From Portulaca oleracea (Eukaryota; Streptophyta; Magnoliopsida; Caryophyllales; Portulacaceae): a stretch of DNA of 64,000 nucleotides. A model generated the notes under the pieces. That model was given only the letters and a program-made list of their open reading frames with translations. It made no database searches and had not been told where the DNA came from. A program made the position numbers and the translations under genes. Numbering within the stretch: position 1 is the first letter of the stretch; each line of letters begins with the position of its first letter. The stretch is taken from positions 22,763,367 to 22,827,366 of the forward strand of contig CM055882.1 in the NCBI GenBank assembly GCA_029582165.1. The letters run 5' to 3'. Below, piece by piece: positions 23,622-33,704 of this stretch.

Positions 23622-25270
23622 AAGAAGGTAAGTTGAGACCCCTGTACACATTGTAAATCAGATTTTTCTTTATTTATTCTACTAACCATACATTGTCTAG
23701 TGAGAAGAGGTGAGTCTTTTGACAAGAAACCATTCAGGTAATATCCTTACTTTCTATTTCTAATACGATTAGTGAGTAGCTTGGTTTATTTTCTTTATTT
23801 TTCCCTTTGGTGTGTTTCTTGGTTTTCTTTTGAGTGCTTGCTTATCTCTATTTCTATTCAAATGAGCACATTGTAACCTTTTTGTGTTAGAGTGGGGGTG
23901 GCATGCATGCCTGCTTTTTTTTCTTTCATTTGAGTGTTTTTTATTTTTCTTTTGTGACGTGTCACTTTAGCCCCAATGAGGACAGTGTAGAGTTTTTGTG
24001 TGCGAGTGGGGTGGCACAAGTGCCTTACAGTGTTAGGAAGAGAAACAACTTTTTAAGTTACCACTGAAACAACTTTTTAACTTTTTAAGCTAGTAAAATT
24101 TTTTATTAGCCAGAGGTAGTGTGTATACATGGTTGTGTCGATGATTGCTAGAATAGTGTAGTTGCTTAGTTAGGAATGGTTAGTAAGCGCTTGATAGGCT
24201 GCATGCTTGGTTGAATAACCTTACCTATGTTTGCAACCATGTGGTTTCCTTCGAATCTTCACTTCTGGCTTGTTAATGTGATGATTTTAGTTTAGAAGGG
24301 AAAATTTGGCTTCTTATATATCCATGCGCTAATAAAGAAAAAACTGAAAAAAAAAATCAATGGAAGAGAAGAAAACGTTAGTACACCTACATGGGTTGGT
24401 ATGAGTAATACTAAACTCTTACCCCTTAAGGACTTTGTTGCGGATGGAGTAGCCTGTGTTGGGAGGGTACACCCCAATTATGGGTCCTTTTATTCTTGAA
24501 AAATACTGACGCAAAAACATTGAGAAAAGAAAAGCTGAAAAAATGTTGGTTCACCTTCATAGATCGGTACGAGTGGTGCGACATTCATATCCCTTAAGCA
24601 CCTTGTATGTGTATGGAAATGATCTATGTAGGAAGAGTAGACCTCTTTTAGGGCCGTTCAAATTCTCGAACAAACCAACACCAAAAATAATTAAAGGAAA
24701 ATAAGTGTGGAACCCTTCCTTATGTAACCTGCGACCATCACCAAGCCAAGGGCGACACCAAATAGGGAGGGGAGCCACCATAATTCACTAATTAATAAGC
24801 ATGGGTATGTGAGTAGCTAGTTCTGATCGATTGAACATTGACTTAAACAAAAATAAGCCAGAAACATTGCACTTGAACACGAAGAACCCATCGAGCATAT
24901 GCATGAGTTGAGTGAAAAATGTAAAGTTGGGTGACGAACTTGCTAGTAGCCTTAAATGTTCTTGTTAGCTGTTCTAAGTTGAGTAAAAACATTTTTTAAG
25001 CGGTTAAATTCGTGACCGTCGACCTCCTTCTGTGCTTATCTTGTTAAGTTTGCCTCGTATTCTCGTGATTTTGCGTGTCTTCCTTTTTCTTTACTTTTGT
25101 GGGTATAGCTTCTATAAACCCTCACGAGTCCTTCCTTGTCCACTTGGGCTGCCAAGGGGTTTAAAGGGCTTGTTGCATACGCTAAATGGAACCGTGATTC
25201 GTACGATAGTGAGTATGGATAGTTTGTTTCTTTTTTTCTTTGTTTTAGTTTGCTTGGGGTGAACAAACCT
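23622..25270 (+). other. 3' untranslated region of Athila-type element
   Basis: No supported ORF. Two G-rich tracts resembling polypurine tracts (GAGTGGGGGTGGC near 23891, GAGTGGGGTGGC near 24004) precede the true one. A block at about 24384-24480 (GGGAGGGTACACCCCAATTA) recurs, inverted, in the element at 61250-61375. A block at 25115-25205 recurs in both minus-strand Athila-type elements just inside their 3' LTRs. A hairpin GTTTGCTTGGGGTGAACAAAC lies at about 25248-25268. Confidence 0.6.
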
Positions 25271-25284
25271 TTGTGTGGGAGTGT
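25271..25284 (+). other. Polypurine tract of Athila-type element
   Basis: TTGTGTGGGAGTGT immediately precedes the LTR start TGTTCGG. The start could alternatively be three bases earlier. Confidence 0.6.
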
Positions 25285-25812
25285 TGTTCGGTCTCATTTT
25301 GAGCCAAATTAAGACCTTAAATTAAGTATCTTTGTTTGTGATTTCTTTACTTGGCTGAAAATTGAAGAAAAGAAGAAGAAAAGAAGAGAATGACATGAAG
25401 ATTGTGTGAAGAAGCAGCGGCAGCAACAGCATGAAAGCAGTCGTTGGCAGCGGTTAGTCGCCAACCAACAACGCCTAATCTGAACTAAAGCAACCTCGGG
25501 TAATTCACCAGCCGCTGGTAGCGCCCCAACACATGCTGGCGGCGCCTCATCCAGTGAGGCAACTCTAAGAGAAAACACACAACGTTGGTCGCGTCTAGCT
25601 ACCTGCTGGCTGCACTTTCTGTTGGAAACCAAAAAGGCGGACAATAAGGCCGTTGGCAGCACCTCTCTGGGCGGCTGGCAGCGCACCATTTCACCGTGTA
25701 TAAAAACCTAGCCGCCGTATCAAGCGCGCGCGCGCGGGGGGTGGGGGTTATTATTATTTTCTTCCTTATATTTTTACTATATATTAAGGAGTACCATTAG
25801 TTATTAGAAAAA

Positions 25813-26206
25813 GGGAAATTGGACAGTAATATACTGACCTTTAGGGGTGTTGAATAGCAATATACTGACCTTCACTTTTGGACAGTAATATCACTAACCT
25901 TTATAGTTTGGTGACATTAATGTACCTTCAAGGATTTTCTGGGCGGCGAACCGGTTGACGGTTTGACGTGGCAGGCGGTGGAAAAAAACCGATGCCATTG
26001 TTAGGTATTTTTAGGGGTGTTGAGTGTTTGTATTCGGTATTTTTAGGATTAGGGGGTTAGTTTTATTGTTAATTTTTAGGGTATAAATCCTTGAAGGTAC
26101 ATTAATGTCACCAAACTATAAAGGTCAATGATATTGCTGTCCAAAAGCGAAGGTCGGTATATTGCTATTCAACACCCAAGGTCGGTATATTACTGTCCAA
26201 TTTCCC
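25813..26206. mobile_element. MITE with ~125-bp terminal inverted repeats, 394 bp
   Basis: It begins GGGAAATTGGACAGTAATAT and ends with the matching inverse. The two ~125-bp arms flank a GC-rich centre that is not inverted. Comparison with the uninterrupted 5' LTR copy at about 13500-13530 shows that it is an insertion, with an imperfect 9-10 bp duplication (TTAGAAAAA left, TTAAGTAAAA right), consistent with Mutator-type MITEs. No coding capacity. Confidence 0.85.
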
Positions 26207-26472
26207 TTAAGTAAAAGGATTAGACTTAGTTTTATTTTCCTTAGCTTTTAGTTATACTAAGTTTTCTCTCAATTAATTGCATTGTAAGTTACTCTTTTGA
26301 ATTTTAATTCAAGTTTCTTCAAGTTCTTATTCTTTCTCGCTTTTACTTTCTATCTCGTTACTTCAATTCTATTAAGATTAGTTACACACAAAATTCCACC
26401 TTTTTAGTGAAGAGGAGGATTAAGGTTCCTCGAATTCTCCCTTCAGGTGAGGATTCGAGCAGTCTTAGTAAT

Positions 26473-28335
26473 TGTTGTACAACAGTTTGTCAGACCTCGG
26501 TAATATTGTTCTTCCACAGGGAGCTAGGGGCCTTCACAGCAATTACTTGACTCTAGGTAGGGTTTAGGATCAAGAAAGGGTGATAGATTTTTGAGGTAAA
26601 AACAGCACAAACACACTAAGTTCGGTCAAAAAGGTGAGACAATGGGTGTCGGGAGACTTTCGGGATGCAAACGGGGATAAGGAAATGGGTTTTGCAGCAA
26701 GAGAGTAACAAGAAGGGGAAATCAAATGGTAACTCCGTTGGAAAATACCCACCGGGCTTCCTCTTTCAAGGATAGTCCGGATTGACTTCCCCAAAGTCCA
26801 TAGACAGACCCGGGGAGTCGATGAAACGGAATTTCCTAGTTATTTCTATTCGCTTTCGCAAACTAGAACACTAACTATCCCAATTCCTACCTTTCAACAA
26901 GCATTGGATGTATTCGGGATGCTTTCGCACCCAATTACATCCCACTTGAGGGAAGGATAGGGTTGGGAAGTTGATTTCCTAACTAGTTACTCACTAATAT
27001 TGCTAACCCAAACCTAATCACCCATTCACACCCTTAATATCTCCCTAACCCATTAGGGTTCTAGCCACTAAACATCCTAACTATCATGATACTATCATCA
27101 ACAACATTAATCATGCTTAAAAAGATAAACAAGATAACAACAAACAATCAACAAAATCAATAAAAGCAACAAAAGCAAAAACAGAGATTAATAGATGAAC
27201 TATGAAATAAAAGAGAGAAAGGTTAAGAAATGCTCATTGATTGATGACAAAGAGGCAAAAACTCTGAATAATAAATGCTCCAATGCTCCAAATATGATAA
27301 CAATCTTCAAACTTGAAATAAAACTTGAAAGAATCCAACACAAGAATCAATAAACTCAGCAAAGATCTTCACTAACTCTCTAATCCAAAGCTTAAAATGT
27401 GATAAAAGAAGGCTAAAAGTATCATAAAAGCTAGGTAAAAGCTGATTAAAGATTCTATAAAGATATCTGTCTGCTAAAATGACCTAAAACAATATATAGT
27501 AACTCAGGTTGTTACTCAAAACTCGTCATTTAACACTACAGACAAAATGTGTCCCGCAGGGGACCGTGGGCACGGTCAAGGTGACCGTGGCCACGGTCTT
27601 GCGTAAGGTAGGAGAAAATCATCTTCGCTTCGCAGCACCGTGGGCACGGTACCCAGGCACCGTGGGCACGGTATAGGCGATTTAGGGTTGGCAACTCTTC
27701 GCTCCTTCGCACCGCCGTGGCTACGGTCATGGGAGACCGTGACCACGGTCTTGTTCGGCCAACCTCTTCCTTGGGCAAGACAGTGATCTCACCGTGGCTA
27801 CGGTCAGGTTGACCGTGACCACGGTCCATCTCGGGTTGCAACTCCTTCTTTGGGCATTTGGCTTCAATCTGACCGTGGCTACGGTCAAGGTGACCGTGAC
27901 CACGGTCTATCTCGGCCACATGGTTCCTTCAAGGCGTAGCTCCCGCTACGGAATTTGGTCGCGGGGGCTACCCTTTGACGCCTGGGAGCTTGTAATCGGC
28001 CACAAGGAATTTGGAGGCGTAGCGCCCGCTACGGCAGACGTGGCGGGGGCTACCCTTCGGCGCTCTTCGACTCGATACTTGCGTTTCCGCGCTTTTGACA
28101 TACTCGGCCCTTCCGTTTCCGATGCCTTTGACACGACCAGGGCTCGGGGAATCTTAGGGAATCTCGGGATTCCCAAGATTGGTGCAAAAATAGTCCATTT
28201 AGCATCGTTTTGAGTAAATCCTTCGGAAACTACAAAAATAAACAAAACGCATTAAAAGTTATTAAAACGAGCTACGAGACAAGTCAAAAGCCTAAGGATT
28301 TAGGCGGTATTTAGACGCGAAAACGGGTCTAAACA
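26473..28335 (-). mobile_element. Solo LTR of the Athila-type family at 35027-57203
   Basis: 1863 bp, about as long as the LTR at 55341-57203 and alignable with it throughout. Exact 5-bp duplication GTAAT at 26468-26472 and 28336-28340. The ends on the plus strand are TGTTGTAC and TCTAAACA, with no internal sequence, so it arose by LTR-LTR recombination after insertion. It contains the GACCGTGGCCACGGTC-type cluster (27550-27920), CGTAGCGCCCGCTACG (28018-28033) and a minus-strand TATA box at 27491-27500. Confidence 0.95.
27550..27920. repeat. Inverted-repeat cluster GACCGTGG..CACGGTC in solo LTR
   Basis: About ten 14-16-bp units of ACCGTGG(N)(N)ACGGT, often in pairs 5 bp apart, for example ACGGTCAAGGTGACCG. 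Minus-direction downstream lies the TATA box at 27491-27500. Confidence 0.9.
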
Positions 28336-28742
28336 GTAATCCAAATCACGCCTTTCTTGTTTGTTGGGGAGAAAGTTCGTGAAGTCAAGATTCAGGAACG
28401 TAGAGTAGAGTAGAGATCAAGTTTTCAGGTTAATGTTTGCAGTCTTAATTTCAGTTTTCAATTCAGTTTTTACATTCATCGTTATTAATCGCTTCTTTAA
28501 ATATGAGTTTTTCTTTAGTTCTAAATTCTAGTTCTTATTCCATTAGGGTTAGTTCCATCTCTAAATTCATGTTTTCTTTGGTTATTATAATTTCAATTTA
28601 TTGTTTAGTTTAGTTTACTTAATTCAGTTATTTACTGCTTTTCACATTTGAAATCCTTACCAAACCAATTACCTTATCCTAACACACCATCCCTGAGGAT
28701 ACGACAACCTTACTCTAAAACCCCAAATACCACAACCGAACA

Positions 28743-29549
28743 GTCAACACAACCCATGGATCAAATAAACCTATTAAGTGGATTACAACCAACCCAACAC
28801 AAAAGAAACAACAAACAAAGAGATGAAGAATTGAACGAGGAACCTAGAAAGGAAACAATTATGTAAACCCACAACTCAAGAATTATAAAAATACAAACAA
28901 GTTAAAAACAAGGACGATAAAACAATTATGAAAATAACACAGAAAGACAAAAACAATAGCCAGTCAAGAGAGTAACAAACAAAATTTAATACTAAGATTA
29001 GAATCATGAGCAAGAAAGACAATGTTCGTGAGAAAATTATGAGCAAAGCATACCAATCAAGAATTACTCTTAAGTTATACCAAAAATTTCGAAAGGTAGA
29101 CACATATCCAACAATCATCCAGATAGAATCAAGAAAAATTGCAAAACTATGGTCAAGGGGGAGATACAATAAACCTGAATAGGACGGGAAGTTATGAACC
29201 CTAGACTTGAAATTGATGAGAGTCGACAATCAATCCTAGTGCAAGACATCATTCGAAGCAACGAGCATCACAGATCGAAACCCAGATCAACACTGGGTGT
29301 ATCAACACCAAAGAACCTTTCACAGGGCAAAACACGAAAGAGAAAAAATGAATTCAAGCTTGCCTTGGGCACAAAATAGTGAATTGCAGTCAGCAACCAC
29401 CGTCTAAACCACCCAGAACAACGACAAACACCAAACGACGTAGGAAAATGGTCAAATCTTGATTCAATGAATCGCGATAGCTAAGCGCAATCAATTGCAA
29501 AAACAAAGAAATTCAAAAAAGAAGAACGGAACATAACACTTGTATGGGA
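28743..29549. other. No gene recognised
   Basis: A-rich, C-rich sequence with no supported ORF. The long minus-strand ORF near 28876-29229 is a hydrophobic reading of T-rich DNA and has no recognised motif. The first five bases (GTCAA) would be the right-hand target site of the Athila-type element, whose left partner is lost. Confidence 0.4.
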
Positions 29550-30292
29550 TGAAGAGGCTCGAGTGCCTTACTCCCGAGATGTTGAACAATGTCGTGATGG
29601 GATCCGAGTTACTTTTGGAACAAAAACAGGCTATGTTGAACCTTTTGGACAGGCCATAGGCGCGCCCAAGCACGCCCGAGCCATGCATCGTCACGCCCGC
29701 GGAGCGTCGCTGCCCTAGGGGCCCTCGCGCCCACGACATGCTGGGTCGCGCCCGCGACACCTGTGGCAGAGTAATGGCTCACCCGAGTAAACGCCCGGCT
29801 CGCCCGAGTCACACGTCTGACCGAGACCGTCGCGCCCGCGACCCTGCCGATGCTGCTGCTGCTGTTGTTGTTCAGTGACCTGGCGCGCCCGAGTCAGTGA
29901 CCGACTCGCCCGAGTCGGTCCCATTTCTGCCGATTTTTGCCTGCAAAAACGATCGTGTTTTGGCTTTGTCCATTTTGTATAAATACTTGTTGGCCCTCAT
30001 TTTCTGGGCAGATTATTGAATGATATGGAATGCCATTGTTGAGAGCTCTCTAAGCCTCTCCTCCCCAAGTTCTTGTTTACTTTATCCAATCTTTGTTTGG
30101 TGGTGTTCAAGTCATTTCTTTAGTGATTAATGGTGGTTTAGCCTGATTAGTCACGGTGGAATGTTAGGCCAAGGTTGTGGACTCTCTTAGCCAAGGTCAT
30201 ATGCAAATCCTATCGTTCCCAAGCTCCGTTTTTCTTTGATTTTCTTCCGGAAACTCAAGCATTATTCATCCCACCACGACGGTAACACTCCA
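29550..30292 (+). repeat. LTR of the CRM-like family (same family as 1478-8060)
   Basis: Plus-strand orientation. It starts TGAAGAGG and ends AACACTCCA. The final ~250 bp (TGGTGTTCAAGTCATTTCTT onward) align with the minus strand of the LTRs at 1478 and 7100. It has a GTCGCGCCCGCGAC-type inverted-repeat cluster at 29640-29925 and TATAAATA at 29978-29985. Confidence 0.85.
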
Positions 30293-30294
30293 TC

Positions 30295-30306
30295 TGGTAT
30301 CAGAAC
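30295..30306 (+). other. Primer binding site, initiator tRNA-Met (one mismatch)
   Basis: TGGTATCAGAAC lies 2 nt after the LTR. It differs from the canonical TGGTATCAGAGC by one G-to-A change. Confidence 0.75.
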
Positions 30307-30359
30307 TTTTGTTTTTCAATTGCTTGAGTTGTTCTTCATTTTCTTTAATAATTCCAGTA

Positions 30360-32252
30360 TAATTTATGTTCAAGTTGGGGAAAGTCTGTTCCTTGATCAT
30401 TAATGGAGGAAGCTGCACCAATGTAGCCTCTACAACTATGGTGGACAAACTTCAGCTAGAGACTAGTCCACATCCAAAACCCTATACCATCCAATGGCTC
30501 AATTAGGGTGAAGGATTGCAAGTTACTCAACGATGCTTGGTAAGCTTTTCCATTGGCAAGAATTATCAAGATTCTATTTGGTGTGATGTATTGCCTATGG
30601 ATGCTTGTCATATTCTGCTGGGAAGACCGTGGTTATTTGACAGGAGCGTGATGCATGATGGAAGAGCCAATACCTACACATTCAGGTTCAACCACAAAAA
30701 AATCACCCTAGCTCCACTTAAAATATCCCAACCGTCCCCACCCAAAGAGAGTGATCCAACTCCAACCACTTTTATGACCACTGAACGCCCTGAGTTTAGT
30801 GAGAATAAGGAGATCACTCCCTTAGACCCAAACACAAACGCTAGCCACAAAGAGCCAACCCATGAAAATCCAAGCCACAACAACCCTCTCGTCACTCACC
30901 CATCCCAACGTGATGTTCAAGCTGATTTGGTCCCTAACCTGTCGTGTTTCATGAGAAAGCAACTCACGAAAACCCTAGTGAACCTCTAAAGGTTCAAAAG
31001 CAAGCTGATGATCTTCAAGCAAAGGGTCTGATTAGGGAAAATATCAGTCCATGCGCCATCCCTACCCTTCTGGTCCCAAAAGAAGATGGAAACAAAGTTT
31101 GTGCATCAACAAGAGTCCTACCAAGTACAGGATTGAAGATTTAATGGACGAACTAGATGGTACCCGAGTGGTTTCAGAGATTGGTCCAAGAAGTGGGTAT
31201 CTTGATCCAGTCCGAATTCAAGAAGGGGACACTTCTATCAAAACAAAAGGAGATCTCTATGAATGGTTAGTCATGGCTATTCGACTAACTAATGTTCTTT
31301 ATGCTTTAATGAGATTGATGAATCAGGTTTTGGAGCCTCTTATTAGCAAGTGTGTTGTTGTCTACTTTGATGACATACTTGTGAATAGCAAGAGTCAGAA
31401 AGATCATACTTTTCACCTCCAATATGTTATGGAGATCTTAGCTCACGAAAAGATGCATGTGAATCTATCCAAGTGTTACTTCTTCATCAACAACATAGTC
31501 CTTCTTGGCTATGTACTCTCGGATGAAGTGATCCAGATTGATGAATAAAAAGTCAAAACTTTCAAGAAGTGGTCTACTCAAACTAATATTCTTGGTGATC
31601 GAATCTTCCACGGCTTGACTTCTTTCTATAAGAGGTTTGTGAAGAATTTCAGCACTAAGCTATCACCTATAGCCGCGCTACTAAAGTCTAAGGAGTCTTC
31701 ATGGACTCCAACAATCCAGCAAGTGTTCGACACTAGCAAAAGAAAACTTTGCACCACACGTGTCCTAACCCTATACATCTTTAATAAGAAGTCTGAGGTT
31801 GAGTGTGATGCTTCTAGAGTTAGTATTGGAACTGTCCTATCAGTTCCACCTCAAGAGGGTCGTTCTTTAACTTATTACTGTGAGAAGTTTGGTGACCCTA
31901 GATTCATGGAAGAGAATGGAAGCCAACTCTGCTTGTATAGTAAGAAGATCTCTTTCAGTCCATCAAGTTCAAAGCCAAATTCTTGGTCACCAGGGAAGAA
32001 TGTTGGAGATCTATCTGACCTTGGTCTCACCTTTGGGGACCCAAGGTTCATGGAGAATAATGGAGGGCAGCCTGAACCATCTACTGAGGAGATCATAGCT
32101 CACGTGAAGGAACTGATTCACGTAGAGTTTACTGGAGCAACCATGGTTCACATGAAGGTCCTGATTCACGTGGAGTTTACAGTTGGGCCGACTGAAGTCT
32201 TTGAACTTGAACCTCCAAGTTTGAGGACAAACTTCTTCCAACAAGGGGGGAA
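30360..32252 (+). pseudogene. Deleted gypsy pol: protease, partial RT and fused C-terminus
   Basis: It begins inside a protease (KVCSLIINGGSCTNV, active-site Asp now Asn) and continues through MDACHILLGRPWLFDRSVM. RT follows with frameshifts: the fingers are degraded, then RLMNQVLEPL and the catalytic [10 protein letters not shown]. The frame 31615-32406 reads the RT connection (TSFYKRFVKNFST), the first RNase H motif (EVECDASRVSIGTV), then jumps directly to a C-terminal tail. Most of RNase H and all of integrase are deleted. The tail contains an internal duplication (FGDPRFMEENG at 31893 and FGDPRFMENNG at 32034). gag is absent. Confidence 0.75.
32243..32252 (+). other. Polypurine tract
   Basis: AAGGGGGGAA directly precedes the LTR start TGATGTAT. 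Confidence 0.7.
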
Positions 32253-33577
32253 TGATGTATTTTGGCCCACGCCAAATACATCCCAAGAGGCCCAATACAT
32301 TTTCAAGGAGGTAGAACAAGCTATAGAGGAAAGCATGAGCATAAAGGCCCATAGGGCCATACATATTGTGTGCTCCTTATGGCAAGAGGATGTCGAAACA
32401 TCCTAAGGACTACAAGGCCACGCCAAGGAAGCCCAAGAAAGGCTCCAAAGTCACGTCCAAGAGGCCCAAGTTTCATCACATTTGATCTTTTGGATGTACT
32501 TTTTATTTTATAGCTTTTATTATTTTTGGTGTGTTTTATTTAATTAGGAGTTTAGATAAATCTAGAACATTCTAAATTGTTCTAGAATGTTCTAGAAGTG
32601 TGTGTTAGGCGCGTGGTAGGAGTAGATTAGGCGCCAAGTTATGTAATCCTAGATTAAGATGTCTTATTTTGTAACTAATCCATCTTGGATTAGGAAAGCC
32701 AAATCAAACTAGGATAAGGTGGTTGTAACCAACTCCCCTTTGGATAAGGAATCCTAATCCAAGAGGATGTTGTAGTGGTAGGCGTCTAGCATTAGAACTC
32801 TTGGCTTGCACGCCAAGCTAGGGTTTACTAGAAGCCCTAGGTCTAAGTCAGTTAGTATAAATAGCTTAGGCTTGTAATCGTTTTAGACACCTAAGTTTAG
32901 AAATATGAATCAAGCTTTGAGCTTACCCCCTCAAGTGTTTGGATAAATCTCACCCCTTTCTTCTATTGTATCTTGGTCTGGCACCCAAGTAGTTAGAAAG
33001 AGCTTGATCCTAGGTTGCGGTCTAGATCAAGTAAGCCCTAGGTTGTCCTTCTTGTGGATTCAAGTAGGAAACCTAGATCTATCCCTATTATCTTTCTATC
33101 TTTATAGAACATAATCTCTACCCTCCTATTTCCCTCAACCAAACGCCATCCTCTCTCTCTCACCTCCCCCAATTCGTCCACCCCCCCCTCTCTCTCTCTC
33201 ACCAAATAGCTCAACCAATTCCCTCTCTCCATAACAAACTCCTCAACAACTTTCTCTCTCCTCTAACAACCTCCCACTCTCTTCTCTCCATCAAAACCAA
33301 CGTCTACCCTCTCCCTCTCTTCCCTCCATCAAACGCCAACCCCCCTCATCAATCATCATCAAGATTCCCTCTTCCCTATTCAAGATTCAATCTTTATTGT
33401 TTCTTGAATCCACAAAAGCGCTCATGGCAAAATCCCTCCCTTTTCACTCTCGTCCTCACGTGAACCACCCTACCCCTAGACCTAATTTCACGTGAAGCCT
33501 CCCACTCTTACATTGGTTGCACGTCTCCCCTATGATGTGCAATTGATCAACCCTACTTTTGATCCCATTATACATCA
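32253..33577 (+). repeat. 3' LTR, gypsy, family distinct from the LTR at 29550
   Basis: It starts TGATGTAT and ends ATACATCA, an 8-bp terminal inversion. TATAAATA lies at 32856-32863, followed by a CT-rich leader. It contains a heat-shock-element-like array at 32565-32597 and lacks the GC-rich palindrome cluster. It shares no visible similarity with the LTR at 29550-30292, so the two do not belong to one original element. Confidence 0.75.
32565..32597. promoter_or_regulatory. Heat-shock-element-like array in LTR U3
   Basis: Alternating GAA and TTC triplets in strict 5-bp register: GAA at 32565, TTC at 32570, a degenerate AAT at 32575, TTC at 32580, GAA at 32585, TTC at 32590, GAA at 32595. 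Six of seven pentamers match the nGAAn/nTTCn consensus bound by heat-shock factors; three are generally enough for one trimer. It lies about 260 bp upstream of the LTR TATA box. The match to the consensus is seen directly; function is inferred. Confidence 0.75.
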
Positions 33578-33704
33578 GTTAGTAGTAGCGAGCCAGCTAC
33601 GATAGGCATCCGTTGAAGTAGTGGAGATACGGTTAGGAGCAAGTGCTTTTTTTCCAGCCCGTTTCTTCCAATATTTGATCCACGATTCAATCACCGACCC
33701 TTAG
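33578..33704. other. Short flank between LTR and pseudogene
   Basis: No feature recognised. The LTR ends at 33577, and the pseudogene C-terminal similarity stops near 33705 on the minus strand. Confidence 0.3.

Larger units (their letters stand above)
13318..28742 (+). mobile_element. Athila-type Ty3/gypsy element carrying four nested insertions
   Basis: Plus-strand order: truncated 5' LTR, tRNA-Asp primer site, gag, protease, RT, RNase H, integrase, long 3' untranslated region, polypurine tract, 3' LTR. The two LTRs align from about 13318 against 25612 onward. Nested within it are a ~3.3 kb insertion in protease (16460-19760), a MITE between protease and RT (20227-20773), a MITE in the 3' LTR (25813-26206) and a solo LTR in the 3' LTR (26473-28335). 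No env-position ORF is seen after integrase. The original 5' target duplication is lost. Confidence 0.8.
25285..28742 (+). repeat. 3' LTR of Athila-type element, split by two insertions
   Basis: It starts TGTTCGG and ends CCGAACA, an exact terminal inversion. About 1.2 kb is native LTR: 25285-25812, about 26207-26472 and 28336-28742. U3 has repeats of the GCTGGCAGCGC type at 25435-25690, directly upstream of TATAAAAA (25699-25706). A (GC)n run at 25722-25735 is absent from the 5' LTR. Confidence 0.85.

Noticed and set aside
25722..25740. (GC)n run as a Z-DNA or regulatory site
   Set aside because: Short simple repeat absent from the sister LTR; nothing else supports a function.
27550..28060. 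Regular short palindromic repeats resembling a CRISPR array
   Set aside because: Units are 14-16 bp with 5-bp or irregular spacers, imperfect, inside an LTR of a plant retrotransposon; no cas genes and a eukaryotic context.
28876..29229. Hydrophobic 117-residue ORF on the minus strand
   Set aside because: Composition follows from T-rich DNA; no motif, and no homologous copy in the window.
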